A stretch of 55,495 bases of DNA from Clostridia bacterium DTU025 (GTDB taxonomy: Bacteria; Bacillota; DTU025), in NCBI GenBank assembly GCA_001513145.1, contig LFSP01000023.1, positions 1 to 55,495 of the forward strand. Direction: 5' to 3'. The notes under the pieces were generated by a model. The model searched no databases. It saw only the letters and a program-made list of their open reading frames with translations, and was not told the origin of the DNA. The position numbers and the translations under genes are program-made. Shown piece after piece: positions 25,923 through 34,183 of this stretch (the first letter of the stretch is position 1; each line of letters starts with the position of its first letter).

Positions 25923-26942
25923 ATGCGAGTAGGATACTCTGGCAGGCCCCCGTCGCCTCCGTCCCTGAGAGGGCGCTGGTCGCCCTCGGACCGATTCCGA
26001 CGCTACTCCGCAGCGGTGGCTGACGCAGGTCTCGACTGCGTGGAGATTCCGGCAAATCTGCTATTGGGCAAGGGAGACTGGCGAAACCAGCTCCTGGCCG
26101 AGTGCACCAACATGCAGTCGCCAAGGGCCGGCTTCCCCGACGTTCAAGTGATGATGCGACTTGGAGACCAGCACTTGGCCGAGCCCGCGAACGCCGCGTA
26201 CGCCAGACAGCTGGCCGCTCTCTACGGAGGCTACCTGGTAACCATGGCCTATCGTCGCTCCAGGGGCGCGCAGCTCGATTCACTGGCGGGCGTCTCAGAC
26301 GAAGGGGGTGCCCCCTTCGGGATCATAGCGGATTGGCATAACCCGCTGGCCGCCGCGGCGTGCATGGAGGCCGCCCGCCGGCGCCCGGGGTGGATGGTGC
26401 TGCCCTCCATCACCCTGGGGCGAGAACAAGGACAGGCTCTCGCCGCCACAGCCCGGCGGGCGCTGGCTACGTGCGTCGAAGCCAACGGTTCGCCCAGCGC
26501 GTGCCTGTACGTCGCCGGCCGCTTCGAGTACGGCAGGTCCACTCCACACAGCGCCGACGTGTACACACTGGTGAAGGCGGCACTCGCCTTCGAACACTCG
26601 CACTCAGCATCGATCTCGCTGGTGTTCACCGGCGTCTCCGCGGCCGCGATGGCGGCGGAGGCGGCCGGAATGCGGGCGGCCCTGACAGGCGACGCGCTGC
26701 GCCTGGACGGGCGAAGGAGGGTTCCCCAAATAGGAAGCAGGGTCAGGATCCGCGACGTGGAGCTCGGCGCCGACCTGGAGTACTTCATAGTCCCGCCGGA
26801 ACACGCGTCGGCGCCTCACGGGATGCTGTCGTCGGAGTCCCCGGTGGCCAAGGCGATCTTGGGCAAGCCCTGCGGCGCCTGCGTGGAGGTGTCAGCTCCG
26901 GGAGGGACAATCATCTACGAGCTCCTGGACGTCATCAACTGA
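25923..26942 (+). CDS. TIM-barrel-like domain fused to a GreA/GreB C-terminal domain
   Basis: A 339-residue two-part protein. Residues 1 to about 260 look like an alpha/beta barrel of the sugar-phosphate isomerase/AP-endonuclease kind, with regular strands such as GLDCVEIPANLLL, YLVTMAYRR, FGIIADWHNP, WMVLPSITLG and SISLVFTGV; I cannot assign catalytic residues. Residues 267-339 match the GreA/GreB C-terminal FKBP-like domain very well (IGSRVRIRD, EYFIVPPEHA, SSESPVAKAILGK, PGGTIIYELLDV). The Gre N-terminal coiled coil with its acidic tip is absent, so transcript cleavage is not expected. The ATG at 25923 has GGGAGG 8 bases upstream. The XRE gene follows 119 bp downstream on the same strand. 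The C-terminal call is firm; the function is unknown. Confidence 0.8.
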   Translation: MRVGYSGRPPSPPSLRGRWSPSDRFRRYSAAVADAGLDCVEIPANLLLGKGDWRNQLLAECTNMQSPRAGFPDVQVMMRLGDQHLAEPANAAYARQLAALYGGYLVTMAYRRSRGAQLDSLAGVSDEGGAPFGIIADWHNPLAAAACMEAARRRPGWMVLPSITLGREQGQALAATARRALATCVEANGSPSACLYVAGRFEYGRSTPHSADVYTLVKAALAFEHSHSASISLVFTGVSAAAMAAEAAGMRAALTGDALRLDGRRRVPQIGSRVRIRDVELGADLEYFIVPPEHASAPHGMLSSESPVAKAILGKPCGACVEVSAPGGTIIYELLDVIN

Positions 26943-27061
26943 CGGTTTCTGTCCAAGGCTTGTTAGTTTTACTGACAGGACACTTCTGAGCCGGAATCCT
27001 TGCTGTGAGTCGCTTCAAACCTGCGTCGCTTGCCGTTACGATGGTAATCGGAGGTGAGCGC

Positions 27062-27418
27062 TTGCAGTACAGAGATCTTCTCAGCAGGATCGGCCAGAGG
27101 ATACGCGAGACGCGCGAATGGAAGGGGCTGAGTCAGACCCAGCTATCCGAAGCTTCCGATATCACCGACAGCTTCCTCAGCCAGATCGAGAGGGGCAGGA
27201 AGGCGCCTTCAATGGACAAGTACTGCCGCATCTCTGCCGCGTTGCACGTGGATCCTTCGCTATTGATGGCGCCGGGGGATGATGAGAGAGCCAAGGCCCT
27301 CCGGGAGCTGATGGTGACGCTGAGCGACTGCCCGTTGGACCTCATCTATACGGCAACGGAGATCAGCAAGCAGCTGGTTTCCTACGACAAGACAATTCGT
27401 AAGGGCCCTGAGGACTAG
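27062..27418 (+). CDS. XRE-family helix-turn-helix regulator
   Basis: A 118-residue protein with an N-terminal HTH_3 domain (RIGQRIRETREWKGLSQTQLSEASDITDSFLSQIERG, split here as residues 8-44) of the SinR/Xre type, then a helical C-terminal part (LRELMVTLSDCPLDLIYTA) that may mediate dimerisation. The TTG at 27062 with GGAGGT 6 bases upstream is a better start than the in-frame GTG at 27005. It sits 119 bp behind the GreA-fusion gene. The stop codons of this gene and of glgM share a CTAG palindrome on opposite strands. Confidence 0.85.
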   Translation: MQYRDLLSRIGQRIRETREWKGLSQTQLSEASDITDSFLSQIERGRKAPSMDKYCRISAALHVDPSLLMAPGDDERAKALRELMVTLSDCPLDLIYTATEISKQLVSYDKTIRKGPED

Positions 27419-28584
27419 CTGGCCGCGATCTCCTCGTAGAGCCGTTTCGTCTGTTTCGCAATGGCTTGCCAGGAGAAACGCTCTTCCACGCGCGCTCGGC
27501 CAGCTTCGCCCATCCTGCGCGCGACATCAGGTGACTCGAGGATCCCGGTGACGGCTCGCGCCAGGTCCACCGGGTTCCCGGGCTCCACAAGGATACCGGT
27601 TATCCCGTCCTCCACAACTTCAGGGATGCCTCCCACGGCGGTGGCCACCACCGCGGTCTCGCACGCCATCGCCTCCAGGTTGATGATGCCGAACGGCTCG
27701 TACACCGACGGACATACGAATACCGAGGCGTGGCTGTAAAGCTGCACCAGCTCGCTCTTGGGGAGCATCCTATCTATCCAGACCACGTTACGCATCCGTG
27801 AAACCTTCTGAACCACCTCTTCCTGCAGCTCGGGGGTGTCGGGACTGCTGGCGCAGAGCACCAACGTCACGCCTTCGGGAAAGGACTCAGCCGCCTCCAA
27901 GAGGTACGTGATGCCTTTCTGCCGGGATACCCTTCCCACAAACAGGACGTACGGTTGCCTGATTCCGCGCGCGTCCAGAGCCTTCCGATCCTCCACCCTG
28001 CGATATGCCGCAAGATCGATACCGTTGTGGATGACCACCACCCGCGCGGGGTCGACGTTGTAGTGCGAGATAATGTCGTCGCGCATCGCCTGTGACACCG
28101 CTATGACCGCATCTGAGCTCTCCACCCCCGCCCGCTCCATCCAGGAGCTCACCTCGTAGCCCCGCCCCAGTTGCTCCCGCTTCCATGGACGTAGAGGCTC
28201 CAGCGAGTGTATGGTGGTGATCAGCTTCACGCCGTACATCATCTTCGCCAGGTGACCCGCGAAAAACGTGTACCAGGTGTGGCAGTGCACCACCTCGGTC
28301 CCGATGGGGTCCCGCACCATGGCAAGGTTGACGGACAGGGGGTCCAGCACCTTTCTGAGCCTCGCGTCCGAGCCTCTGGCCAGTTCCGGCCACGGGTCGT
28401 AGCCGACGACAGCCGGGCCGCTCTCGGAGGCTGCGTGGTGCGATCCGAAGCGCCGCACCTCAACCGGCATGAGCCGGGCCAGTGCGTGAGAGAGGTAGTC
28501 CACATGCACGCCTGCGCCTCCGTACACGTCAGGCGGGTACTCCCTGGTCATGATGGTCACGCTGATATCGCCCTTGGCCGTCAA
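27415..28584 (-). CDS. glgM: GT4 glycosyltransferase, GlgM/glycogen-synthase type
   Basis: A 389-residue retaining GT4 glycosyltransferase: MTREYPPDVYGGAGVHVDYL at the start, VVHCHTWYTFFAGHLAKMMYG, VIHNGIDLAAYRRV, LFVGRVSRQKGITYLLEAA, and the nucleotide-sugar site PSVYEPFGIINLEAMACETAVVA (shown by E-P-F-G-I and the following glutamate). This is the actinobacterial/archaeal GlgA-like branch that includes GlgM, which makes maltose-1-phosphate from ADP-glucose and glucose-1-phosphate. The partner gene upstream is a maltokinase, which supports GlgM. It starts at the TTG at 28584 in a TTGA overlap with the maltokinase stop, with GGAGGTGA upstream. A plain alpha-glucan synthase role is the alternative. 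Confidence 0.8.
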   Translation of the reverse strand: MTAKGDISVTIMTREYPPDVYGGAGVHVDYLSHALARLMPVEVRRFGSHHAASESGPAVVGYDPWPELARGSDARLRKVLDPLSVNLAMVRDPIGTEVVHCHTWYTFFAGHLAKMMYGVKLITTIHSLEPLRPWKREQLGRGYEVSSWMERAGVESSDAVIAVSQAMRDDIISHYNVDPARVVVIHNGIDLAAYRRVEDRKALDARGIRQPYVLFVGRVSRQKGITYLLEAAESFPEGVTLVLCASSPDTPELQEEVVQKVSRMRNVVWIDRMLPKSELVQLYSHASVFVCPSVYEPFGIINLEAMACETAVVATAVGGIPEVVEDGITGILVEPGNPVDLARAVTGILESPDVARRMGEAGRARVEERFSWQAIAKQTKRLYEEIAAS

Positions 28585-30104
28585 CGTCCGTCACCTCCGA
28601 GCAGCTCGCCGAGGGCCCTGAGGCCGGCCAGCGGTATCTCCACCCAGTCGGGCCGGTTGTTCAGCTCGTACACCAGCTCGTACATGGCCTTCTCGGCGGC
28701 AAAGTGTAGCAGCACCGCCCGCCTCTGAGGCTCCGGCGGCAGCAGGTCGGGGCCGGCCTCGTCGAGTACCCTCAGGTAGCCCTGGAAAAGGCTTTCCCAC
28801 GCGTCAGCCTCCCATGCGGCGAGCCGCGCGAGCCTCGCCGGGTCAGCCGCTGCGCCGTTGGCGGCCTCACGCAGCCTGCGCTCTGCAGCGCCCCTGGCAT
28901 ACGACAGGCTCCTCATCATGCCGGCCACGTCCCTGAGAGGGCTGGTGGGCCGGCGCCTGCCGTTTAGGGGCGTGCAGGGTTCCCCCTCGAAATCGATTAC
29001 GACGTAGCTTCCATCCGCCCTCACCAGCACTTGCCCCAGGTGCATGTCGCCGTGGCACCTTATGGCGAAACCCATCTCCGCGCCGCCGCCCAGGTACGGC
29101 ACGAGAGGCGACGTCCTCAGCGCCTCAGGTAGCGGCACGGACCGGATCGGCTTCCCTGACTTCACCGGCTGCTCCATGCGGTCTAGCACCGCCTGCGCCG
29201 CCTCCGCCGTGCGGCGGTACGCTTCCACCCAGTCCACAAGGTCGCCGTCGGTGACCTTACGCCGACCGAACCCCGGGAGCCTTGCCGCCGCCAAGGCCAG
29301 GTGCAGCCTGGCCAGCGTCACGCCTAGCTCATCCATGGCCTTCAGGGACGCCACCGTCACAGGGTTCGGGGAACCGGAAGCGATGGCGGCAAGGTCGCGC
29401 TGGACAAGCTCCCACGCGTCTCCCATGGCCTCCACCTCCGCCGTGGCCAGGGCAACCGACTCCTCGGTGCCGTCTGGGCATTCGTACGTGACATGCCCGA
29501 CGTAGGGCGCCGTGTTCTCAAAGCCCGGTTGCGTAGCAAGGGCGGCACACACCTCTACCTCTGGATTGATCCCTCCAGAGAAGCCCCGGTAGGTCTTCAA
29601 CACGACACCGCGCCGCGCCAGCACCACCGTGTTCGAGTAGGCCTCTGACGGGCGCACTCGCCATCCCACAGCCGAACCCTTGGACCTGAAGCGGAGTACG
29701 CCGCGTCGAGACGGAACGTTCGCCTGGTCCTCCATGAGGCGTAGCACGGAGTGAACGTAATGGTCGCTGGACGCGGCGTCGAACGCCGCGAAGCCGTCCC
29801 CCTCGCCCAGAACCCTTCCGGTCTCCGAGATATCGCCTGCGGCGACGGGGCTTCTCGTCGCGCCCTCCCAGTCTCCAGGGAAAGCGATCACTGGCAGGAA
29901 GTAGCCCTGCCCCTGCTCGGTGCGGACGACGGCCATCAACAGCGTCACCGATTCGTCTTGGCAGGGAAGCTCCGCCCAGTCCATTATCTCGGCCTCAAGC
30001 CGGCGGCCGGCCACCACGGCCAGCTTCTGTCGGAACCAGCGTTTCGTGCTGAGCCCCGACAGGTCCAGCGCGGCCAGGATCCGCTCTGCAGGAATCCGAC
30101 TCAT
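28581..30104 (-). CDS. mak: Maltokinase-like protein (Mak/Pep2 family)
   Basis: A 507-residue aminoglycoside-phosphotransferase-fold kinase. Marks are VVLKTYRGFSGGINPEVEV (nucleotide-binding part), IRCHGDMHLGQVLVRADG (catalytic loop), VIDFEGEPCTPLNGRRR (metal-binding DFEGEP) and SPLRDVAGMMRSLSYA, the signature stretch of Pep2/Mak. These enzymes phosphorylate maltose to maltose-1-phosphate for GlgE. The N-terminal 170 residues form the cap region seen in the family. The ATG at 30104 has GGGGGGAGG 6 bases upstream. Translationally coupled to glgM. No treS, glgE or glgB is in this window. Confidence 0.82.
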   Translation of the reverse strand: MSRIPAERILAALDLSGLSTKRWFRQKLAVVAGRRLEAEIMDWAELPCQDESVTLLMAVVRTEQGQGYFLPVIAFPGDWEGATRSPVAAGDISETGRVLGEGDGFAAFDAASSDHYVHSVLRLMEDQANVPSRRGVLRFRSKGSAVGWRVRPSEAYSNTVVLARRGVVLKTYRGFSGGINPEVEVCAALATQPGFENTAPYVGHVTYECPDGTEESVALATAEVEAMGDAWELVQRDLAAIASGSPNPVTVASLKAMDELGVTLARLHLALAAARLPGFGRRKVTDGDLVDWVEAYRRTAEAAQAVLDRMEQPVKSGKPIRSVPLPEALRTSPLVPYLGGGAEMGFAIRCHGDMHLGQVLVRADGSYVVIDFEGEPCTPLNGRRRPTSPLRDVAGMMRSLSYARGAAERRLREAANGAAADPARLARLAAWEADAWESLFQGYLRVLDEAGPDLLPPEPQRRAVLLHFAAEKAMYELVYELNNRPDWVEIPLAGLRALGELLGGDGR

Positions 30105-30127
30105 CAGCGCCTCCCCCCTGGTATAAT

Positions 30128-30162
30128 GGCCCGGACGCGCCCGCTCGGGGCGCATCCGGGCC
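30128..30162 (-). terminator. Strong hairpin after the kor-aminotransferase operon
   Basis: GGCCCGGA (30128-30135) pairs with TCCGGGCC (30155-30162), and GCGCCC (30137-30142) with GGGCGC (30148-30153), leaving a 5-base loop and one mismatch: 14 paired bases. On the minus strand ATTATACC follows, a short A/T stretch rather than a clean T-run. It sits between the aminotransferase stop and the maltokinase start, so it should separate the two units. Confidence 0.6.
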
Positions 30163-30182
30163 AGCCGGTTCCCGGTGGTATG

Positions 30183-31364
30183 CTACATCGCCTCTCGGAT
30201 CACGTCTCCCAATCTGGCCAGGCCCTCATCCAGCATCTCGAAGTCGGCGTTGCTGAAGTTGATCCTCATGGTGTTCTTCCCGGTGTCGTCGAAGTAGAAC
30301 GGGGTGCCGGGTATGAACGCCACTTTGTGCTCTGCGGCTGTCGCCATCAGCTTGCCGGTGTCGATGTGCTCGGGCAAAGTGACCCATACGAACAGGCCGC
30401 CATCGGGATGGGTCCAGTGGACTCCCTCTGGGAAGTACTTCTCCATGGCCCGTAGCGCGGCGTCGCGCTTGGCTTTGTAGGTCTCCCTGACGGTGGCCAG
30501 GTGAGGCTCGAGCATTCCTCTGGTACAGAACTCGTAGATCATCCGCTGCGACAGGTTGGAGGTATGGAAGTCCGCGGTCTGCTTAGCCTGAGTGAGCAGG
30601 TCCTTTATCTGTGGCGCGGCCACGGCATATCCCACCCTCAAACCCGGCGACACTATCTTGGAGAAGCTGTTAACGTGGATCACGACTCCAGCCGTATCGT
30701 AGCTGGCAATCGAGGGTATCGGGTCGCCATCGTACCTTAGGAGCGCGTATGGGTCGTCCTCCACAACGATGACACCGTACTTCCCTGCGATCTCCGCGAT
30801 GGCCTTGCGCCGCTCCGCCGGGATCGTCACCCCAGTGGGGTTCTGGAAGGTGGGCACCACGTACAGCATCTTGGGTTTGTACTTTAGTATAGCTTCCTCC
30901 AGCGACTCGGGGATTATTCCCTGCTCATCGGAGGCCACGGGACGGAATCCGACTTCGTACGCCTTGAAGATGGTGATGGCCGCAAGATACGTCGGCCTCT
31001 CCAACAGCACGTTGTCGCCTGGATTGAGGAAGACCTTTGCCGACAGGTCGATTCCCTGCTGTCCTCCTGACAGCACCAGAACGTTATCGCGCGTTGCCTG
31101 GATACCACGGTCCGCCACCCACTGAGCGATCCATTCCCTCAGAGGGCCATATCCATCGATGGTCGAGTACTGGAGCACCTGCCGTCCTGCCGTCGCAAGG
31201 ATCTCGTCGGCAAGAACCTGCAGCTGTTCCACCGGCAGCGCGTACGGCGACGGTACGCCTCCGGCAAAGGAGATGATGTCTGCCTTGTCTAGTACCGTGA
31301 ACATGTTGGTAACCACGTCGCCGCCTAGGTCTCGCATCCTGTTGGCGATAGCGGCTCTCTGCAC
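30183..31364 (-). CDS. PLP-dependent aminotransferase (class I/II, LysN/aromatic type)
   Basis: A 393-residue fold-type I aminotransferase: FAGGVPSPYALPVEQL, SGGQQGIDLSAKVFLNPGD, the VVPTFQNPTGVTIP aspartate-aminotransferase region, VVEDDPYALLRYDG, and the PLP lysine in HVNSFSKIVSPGLRVGY. This type (2-aminoadipate, aromatic and branched-chain aminotransferases) uses 2-oxoglutarate as acceptor. It lies 33 bp after korC in the same operon, so it may produce the 2-oxoacid that the Kor-type enzyme oxidises or use its product; which amino acid is not decidable from sequence alone. GTG start at 31364 with GGGGTGG upstream. Confidence 0.88.
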   Translation of the reverse strand: MQRAAIANRMRDLGGDVVTNMFTVLDKADIISFAGGVPSPYALPVEQLQVLADEILATAGRQVLQYSTIDGYGPLREWIAQWVADRGIQATRDNVLVLSGGQQGIDLSAKVFLNPGDNVLLERPTYLAAITIFKAYEVGFRPVASDEQGIIPESLEEAILKYKPKMLYVVPTFQNPTGVTIPAERRKAIAEIAGKYGVIVVEDDPYALLRYDGDPIPSIASYDTAGVVIHVNSFSKIVSPGLRVGYAVAAPQIKDLLTQAKQTADFHTSNLSQRMIYEFCTRGMLEPHLATVRETYKAKRDAALRAMEKYFPEGVHWTHPDGGLFVWVTLPEHIDTGKLMATAAEHKVAFIPGTPFYFDDTGKNTMRINFSNADFEMLDEGLARLGDVIREAM

Positions 31365-31396
31365 TGAGCTACCACCCCACTCTGTCGGTGTTCGGA

Positions 31397-31933
31397 TTAC
31401 ATGGCTGCCTTAGCCGCCTCGATTCCGGCGCGCAACGCCTTGAGGTTCAGCTCCTCGGTGCCTTTGGGCACGCGGCTCAGCACCGCCTTCTCCAGGGCCT
31501 CAGGCGAGACTATACCCGCTATCGTGTTGACGACTCCCAGCGCCACGATGTTGGCTGTGATGGCCCTGCCTGTTGCCTGCTTGGCCACGTCCGTAATGGG
31601 CACGCTGTAGAGCTGGCCCGGGGCTGGAGGCACGTCCTTTACAAGGCCTGAGTCGACTATCAAGGTGCCACCCTGCTGGACGGTGCAGGCGTACCTCTGG
31701 CACGCCACGTCCGACATGACGAGCACAACGTCGGGCGAGGTCACCTTCGGATAGTCAATGGCCTCGGAACTGATGACCACCTCGGACTTGGATGCTCCCC
31801 CTCGAGCTTCTGGGCCGTAGCTCTGCGTCTGAACCACCTGGTGGCCGTCGTACATCCCTGCCTCAGCAAGGATTATGCCCGCCAGGATCAGGCCCTGGCC
31901 GCCGAAGCCCGAAAGCCTTATCTCGCGCCTCAC
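31397..31933 (-). CDS. korC: 2-oxoacid:ferredoxin oxidoreductase gamma subunit
   Basis: The 178-residue gamma chain of the four-part 2-oxoacid:ferredoxin oxidoreductase. IRLSGFGGQGLILAGIILAEA at the start and QSYGPEARGGASKSEVVISS are the standard motifs. Found with separate alpha, beta and delta subunits, it completes a KorABCD-type complex in the cytosol. GTG start at 31933 overlapping the beta-subunit stop (GTGA). Confidence 0.93.
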   Translation of the reverse strand: MRREIRLSGFGGQGLILAGIILAEAGMYDGHQVVQTQSYGPEARGGASKSEVVISSEAIDYPKVTSPDVVLVMSDVACQRYACTVQQGGTLIVDSGLVKDVPPAPGQLYSVPITDVAKQATGRAITANIVALGVVNTIAGIVSPEALEKAVLSRVPKGTEELNLKALRAGIEAAKAAM

Positions 31934-32757
31934 TTGCCAGCCACCTCCTCCTGTGCACGCCTGATGAGGTCATCGTAGAGTTCACAGTATTCCGGATCTT
32001 CCGCTTTATGCAGCTCGCCTGTGATGATCTTGCCCCTCAGCTCCTCAGGGGAGAGCTTAGCTGCCGCCTGCATCGTAACGGTATTCTTCCTCAGCATATC
32101 AAGCATCTCCACGGGCCCGCCGAGCTTGTTCCTACGGCCGTAGTACGTCGGGCACATGCACTGGGCTTCCACGAAGGCGAACCCCTTGGTGGTGATGGCG
32201 CGCTCGATGTAGGTCGAAAGCTGCCTGGGCTGCGCCACCGTGGCCCTGGCCACGTAGTTCGCCCCAGCCGCCTGCACCAGCTTGCATATGTCGAAGTCCC
32301 TCTCGATGTTGCCGTACGGAGCCGTGGTGGCGGTCTTGCCCGACGGCGTCATCGGGGAGTACTGTCCACTGGTCATACCGTAAATGGCGTTGTTGAACAT
32401 GACCACCGTCAGGCCTATGTTGCGCCTTGCGGCGTGGATCAGGTGGTTGCCGCCGATGGCGGCGCCGTCGCCGTCTCCCGTGACCACTATCACGGTGAGT
32501 TCAGGCTTAGCCAGCTTGATACCGGTGGCGAAGGCAATGGCTCTTCCGTGGGTGGTGTGCAGCGTGTTGAAGTCGACGTAGCCGGGCAACCTCGATGCAC
32601 AGCCGATTCCCGAGACAACGCAGACCTTGTCCTTGTCCAGATCAAGCTTGGCTATGGCCCTGAGCATGGCATTCAACGTAATTCCGTGCCCGCATCCTGG
32701 GCACCAGATGTGCGGCATGAACTGCGGGCGTAGGTAATCCTGAACCGTCTTTGCCAC
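31930..32757 (-). CDS. korB: 2-oxoacid:ferredoxin oxidoreductase beta subunit
   Basis: The 275-residue thiamine-pyrophosphate-binding beta chain. IWCPGCGHGITLNAM and VVSGIGCASRLPGY carry cluster and cofactor cysteines. VVTGDGDGAAIGGNHLIHAARRN is the TPP/Mg site. TLHTTHGRAIAFATGIKLA with GMTSGQYSPMTPSG is typical of 2-oxoglutarate-type (Kor) rather than pyruvate-type enzymes. GTG start at 32757 with GGAGGAGG upstream. The complex decarboxylates a 2-oxoacid to acyl-CoA with reduction of ferredoxin and can run in reverse for CO2 fixation in some anaerobes. Confidence 0.94.
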   Translation of the reverse strand: MAKTVQDYLRPQFMPHIWCPGCGHGITLNAMLRAIAKLDLDKDKVCVVSGIGCASRLPGYVDFNTLHTTHGRAIAFATGIKLAKPELTVIVVTGDGDGAAIGGNHLIHAARRNIGLTVVMFNNAIYGMTSGQYSPMTPSGKTATTAPYGNIERDFDICKLVQAAGANYVARATVAQPRQLSTYIERAITTKGFAFVEAQCMCPTYYGRRNKLGGPVEMLDMLRKNTVTMQAAAKLSPEELRGKIITGELHKAEDPEYCELYDDLIRRAQEEVAGK

Positions 32758-32760
32758 CGC

Positions 32761-33903
32761 CTACACCTCCTCCAGCAGTGCGAAGATCTCATCGGGAGCG
32801 ATGGGCTCGCCGTCCACTCTGGAGTAGCCCACGACCTCGCACTTGCCTGCGGCAGCCCGCTGGACTTCCTCCACGAGCTGGCCCATGTTCATCTCAGGTA
32901 CGATTATCTTGCGCACACGACCGGCGATGTCGGCCACCTGCTCCATCGGGAACGGCCAGATGGTCAGCGGCTGGAAGAAACCTGCCTTGATCCCCTTCTC
33001 CCTCGCCATCTGCACCGCGCGCCGCGCCGACCGCGCCACGATGCCGCACGCCACGACGGCGACGGTGGCATCGTCCATGTAGCGATGGGAAGTGAAAGTG
33101 ATGTCCTTCCTTCTCTTTTCGACTTTCGCCATGAGCCGGCGGATCAGGAAGTCCACCTTCGCAGGCATGCTGGTGGGGAATCCCGTCACGTCGTGATACA
33201 GCCCCGTGGTATGCCACCGGTAGCCCGTGCCGAAATCCGCCATGGGAGGCACTCCGTCAGGTTCCGCGTCGTACGGCAGATAATCCTCTGGCTTGACCGT
33301 GGGGCGAGGCCTGTTCACAACCTCTATATCGTCGGCGCACGGCACGATCACCGGCTCGCGCATGTGCCCGACTACCTCGTCCATCAACAGGATCACGGGT
33401 GTCCGAAGCATCTCGGAGATGTTGACCGCCTTCACCGTCAGTTCGAAAGCCTCGCTAACGCTCGACGGGTACAGCGCCACCACCGGATGGTCACCGTGTG
33501 TGCCCCACCTGGCCTGCATCAGATCGCCCTGCCCCGGAGACGTGGGCAGACCGGTGCTGGGGCCGGTGCGCTGAACGTTCACGACCACGCAAGGCGCCTC
33601 AATGAACGCGGCGAACCCGAGGTTCTCCTGCTTGAGGGAGAATCCCGGCCCCGAAGTGGCGGTCATAGCCTTCGCTCCCGTGAGGGAGGCTCCGACGACC
33701 GCAGCCATGCTGCCTATCTCGTCTTCCATCTGGATGAACTTGCCCCCGACCTGGGGCAGACGCTGGGCGAGAACCTCTGCGACCTCGCTGGACGGCGTGA
33801 TGGGATACCCTGCGAAGAATCTGACCCCTGCAAGGATGGCTGCCTCACAACAGGACTCATTCCCTTGCAGCAACCTCGCCCGAGTGTCGCACTTAATTGC
33901 CAC
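32761..33903 (-). CDS. korA: 2-oxoacid:ferredoxin oxidoreductase alpha subunit
   Basis: The 380-residue alpha chain (pyrimidine-binding and core domains): GVRFFAGYPITPSSEVAEVL, IQMEDEIGSMAAVVGASLTGAKAMTATSGPGFSLK, and VNVQRTGPSTGLPTSPGQGDL. Length and motifs fit KorA. The GTG at 33903 is preferred because AAAGGAGG lies about 10 bases upstream; an earlier GTG at 33912 abuts the ribosome binding site. Its 5' end overlaps the ferredoxin subunit gene by 11 bases. Confidence 0.94.
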   Translation of the reverse strand: MAIKCDTRARLLQGNESCCEAAILAGVRFFAGYPITPSSEVAEVLAQRLPQVGGKFIQMEDEIGSMAAVVGASLTGAKAMTATSGPGFSLKQENLGFAAFIEAPCVVVNVQRTGPSTGLPTSPGQGDLMQARWGTHGDHPVVALYPSSVSEAFELTVKAVNISEMLRTPVILLMDEVVGHMREPVIVPCADDIEVVNRPRPTVKPEDYLPYDAEPDGVPPMADFGTGYRWHTTGLYHDVTGFPTSMPAKVDFLIRRLMAKVEKRRKDITFTSHRYMDDATVAVVACGIVARSARRAVQMAREKGIKAGFFQPLTIWPFPMEQVADIAGRVRKIIVPEMNMGQLVEEVQRAAAGKCEVVGYSRVDGEPIAPDEIFALLEEV

Positions 33904-34147
33904 CTGAACCACCCTCCTTTGCGGCACCGGCCGCCTTGGCCCTGGTGGCCACCGTGATGGCCAGGTCGGGACACATCATCTCGCACATCTCGCACTGGAT
34001 GCAGTCCTGCGGCCGCGCCGGCGTAGCCTTGCCGTCATGCCCGAACTCGAGCACGTTCTTGGGGCACACGGAGATGCAAATGCCACAGCTCTTGCACCAC
34101 GCGGACCTGACGGTCACTGGGCCCCCGGAGCTTCCTGCCAGAGTCAT
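33893..34147 (-). CDS. korD: 2-oxoacid:ferredoxin oxidoreductase delta (2[4Fe-4S]) subunit
   Basis: An 84-residue ferredoxin-type subunit with two 4Fe-4S motifs, WCKSCGICISVCPKNVL and DCIQCEMCEMMCPDLAI, that hand electrons from the TPP centre to external ferredoxin. The ATG at 34147 has GGAGGGTGA 8 bases upstream. It is the first gene of korD-A-B-C-aminotransferase, behind a roughly 145-base leader with dyads. Confidence 0.93.
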   Translation of the reverse strand: MTLAGSSGGPVTVRSAWCKSCGICISVCPKNVLEFGHDGKATPARPQDCIQCEMCEMMCPDLAITVATRAKAAGAAKEGGSGGN

Positions 34148-34183
34148 GAACTCACCCTCCACACAATTGATCTTGGAACTTGC

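Noticed and set aside
30118-30127. TGGTATAAT on the plus strand
   Set aside because: No gene or RNA starts downstream on the plus strand; the region is antisense to the aminotransferase 3' end, so it is probably chance.
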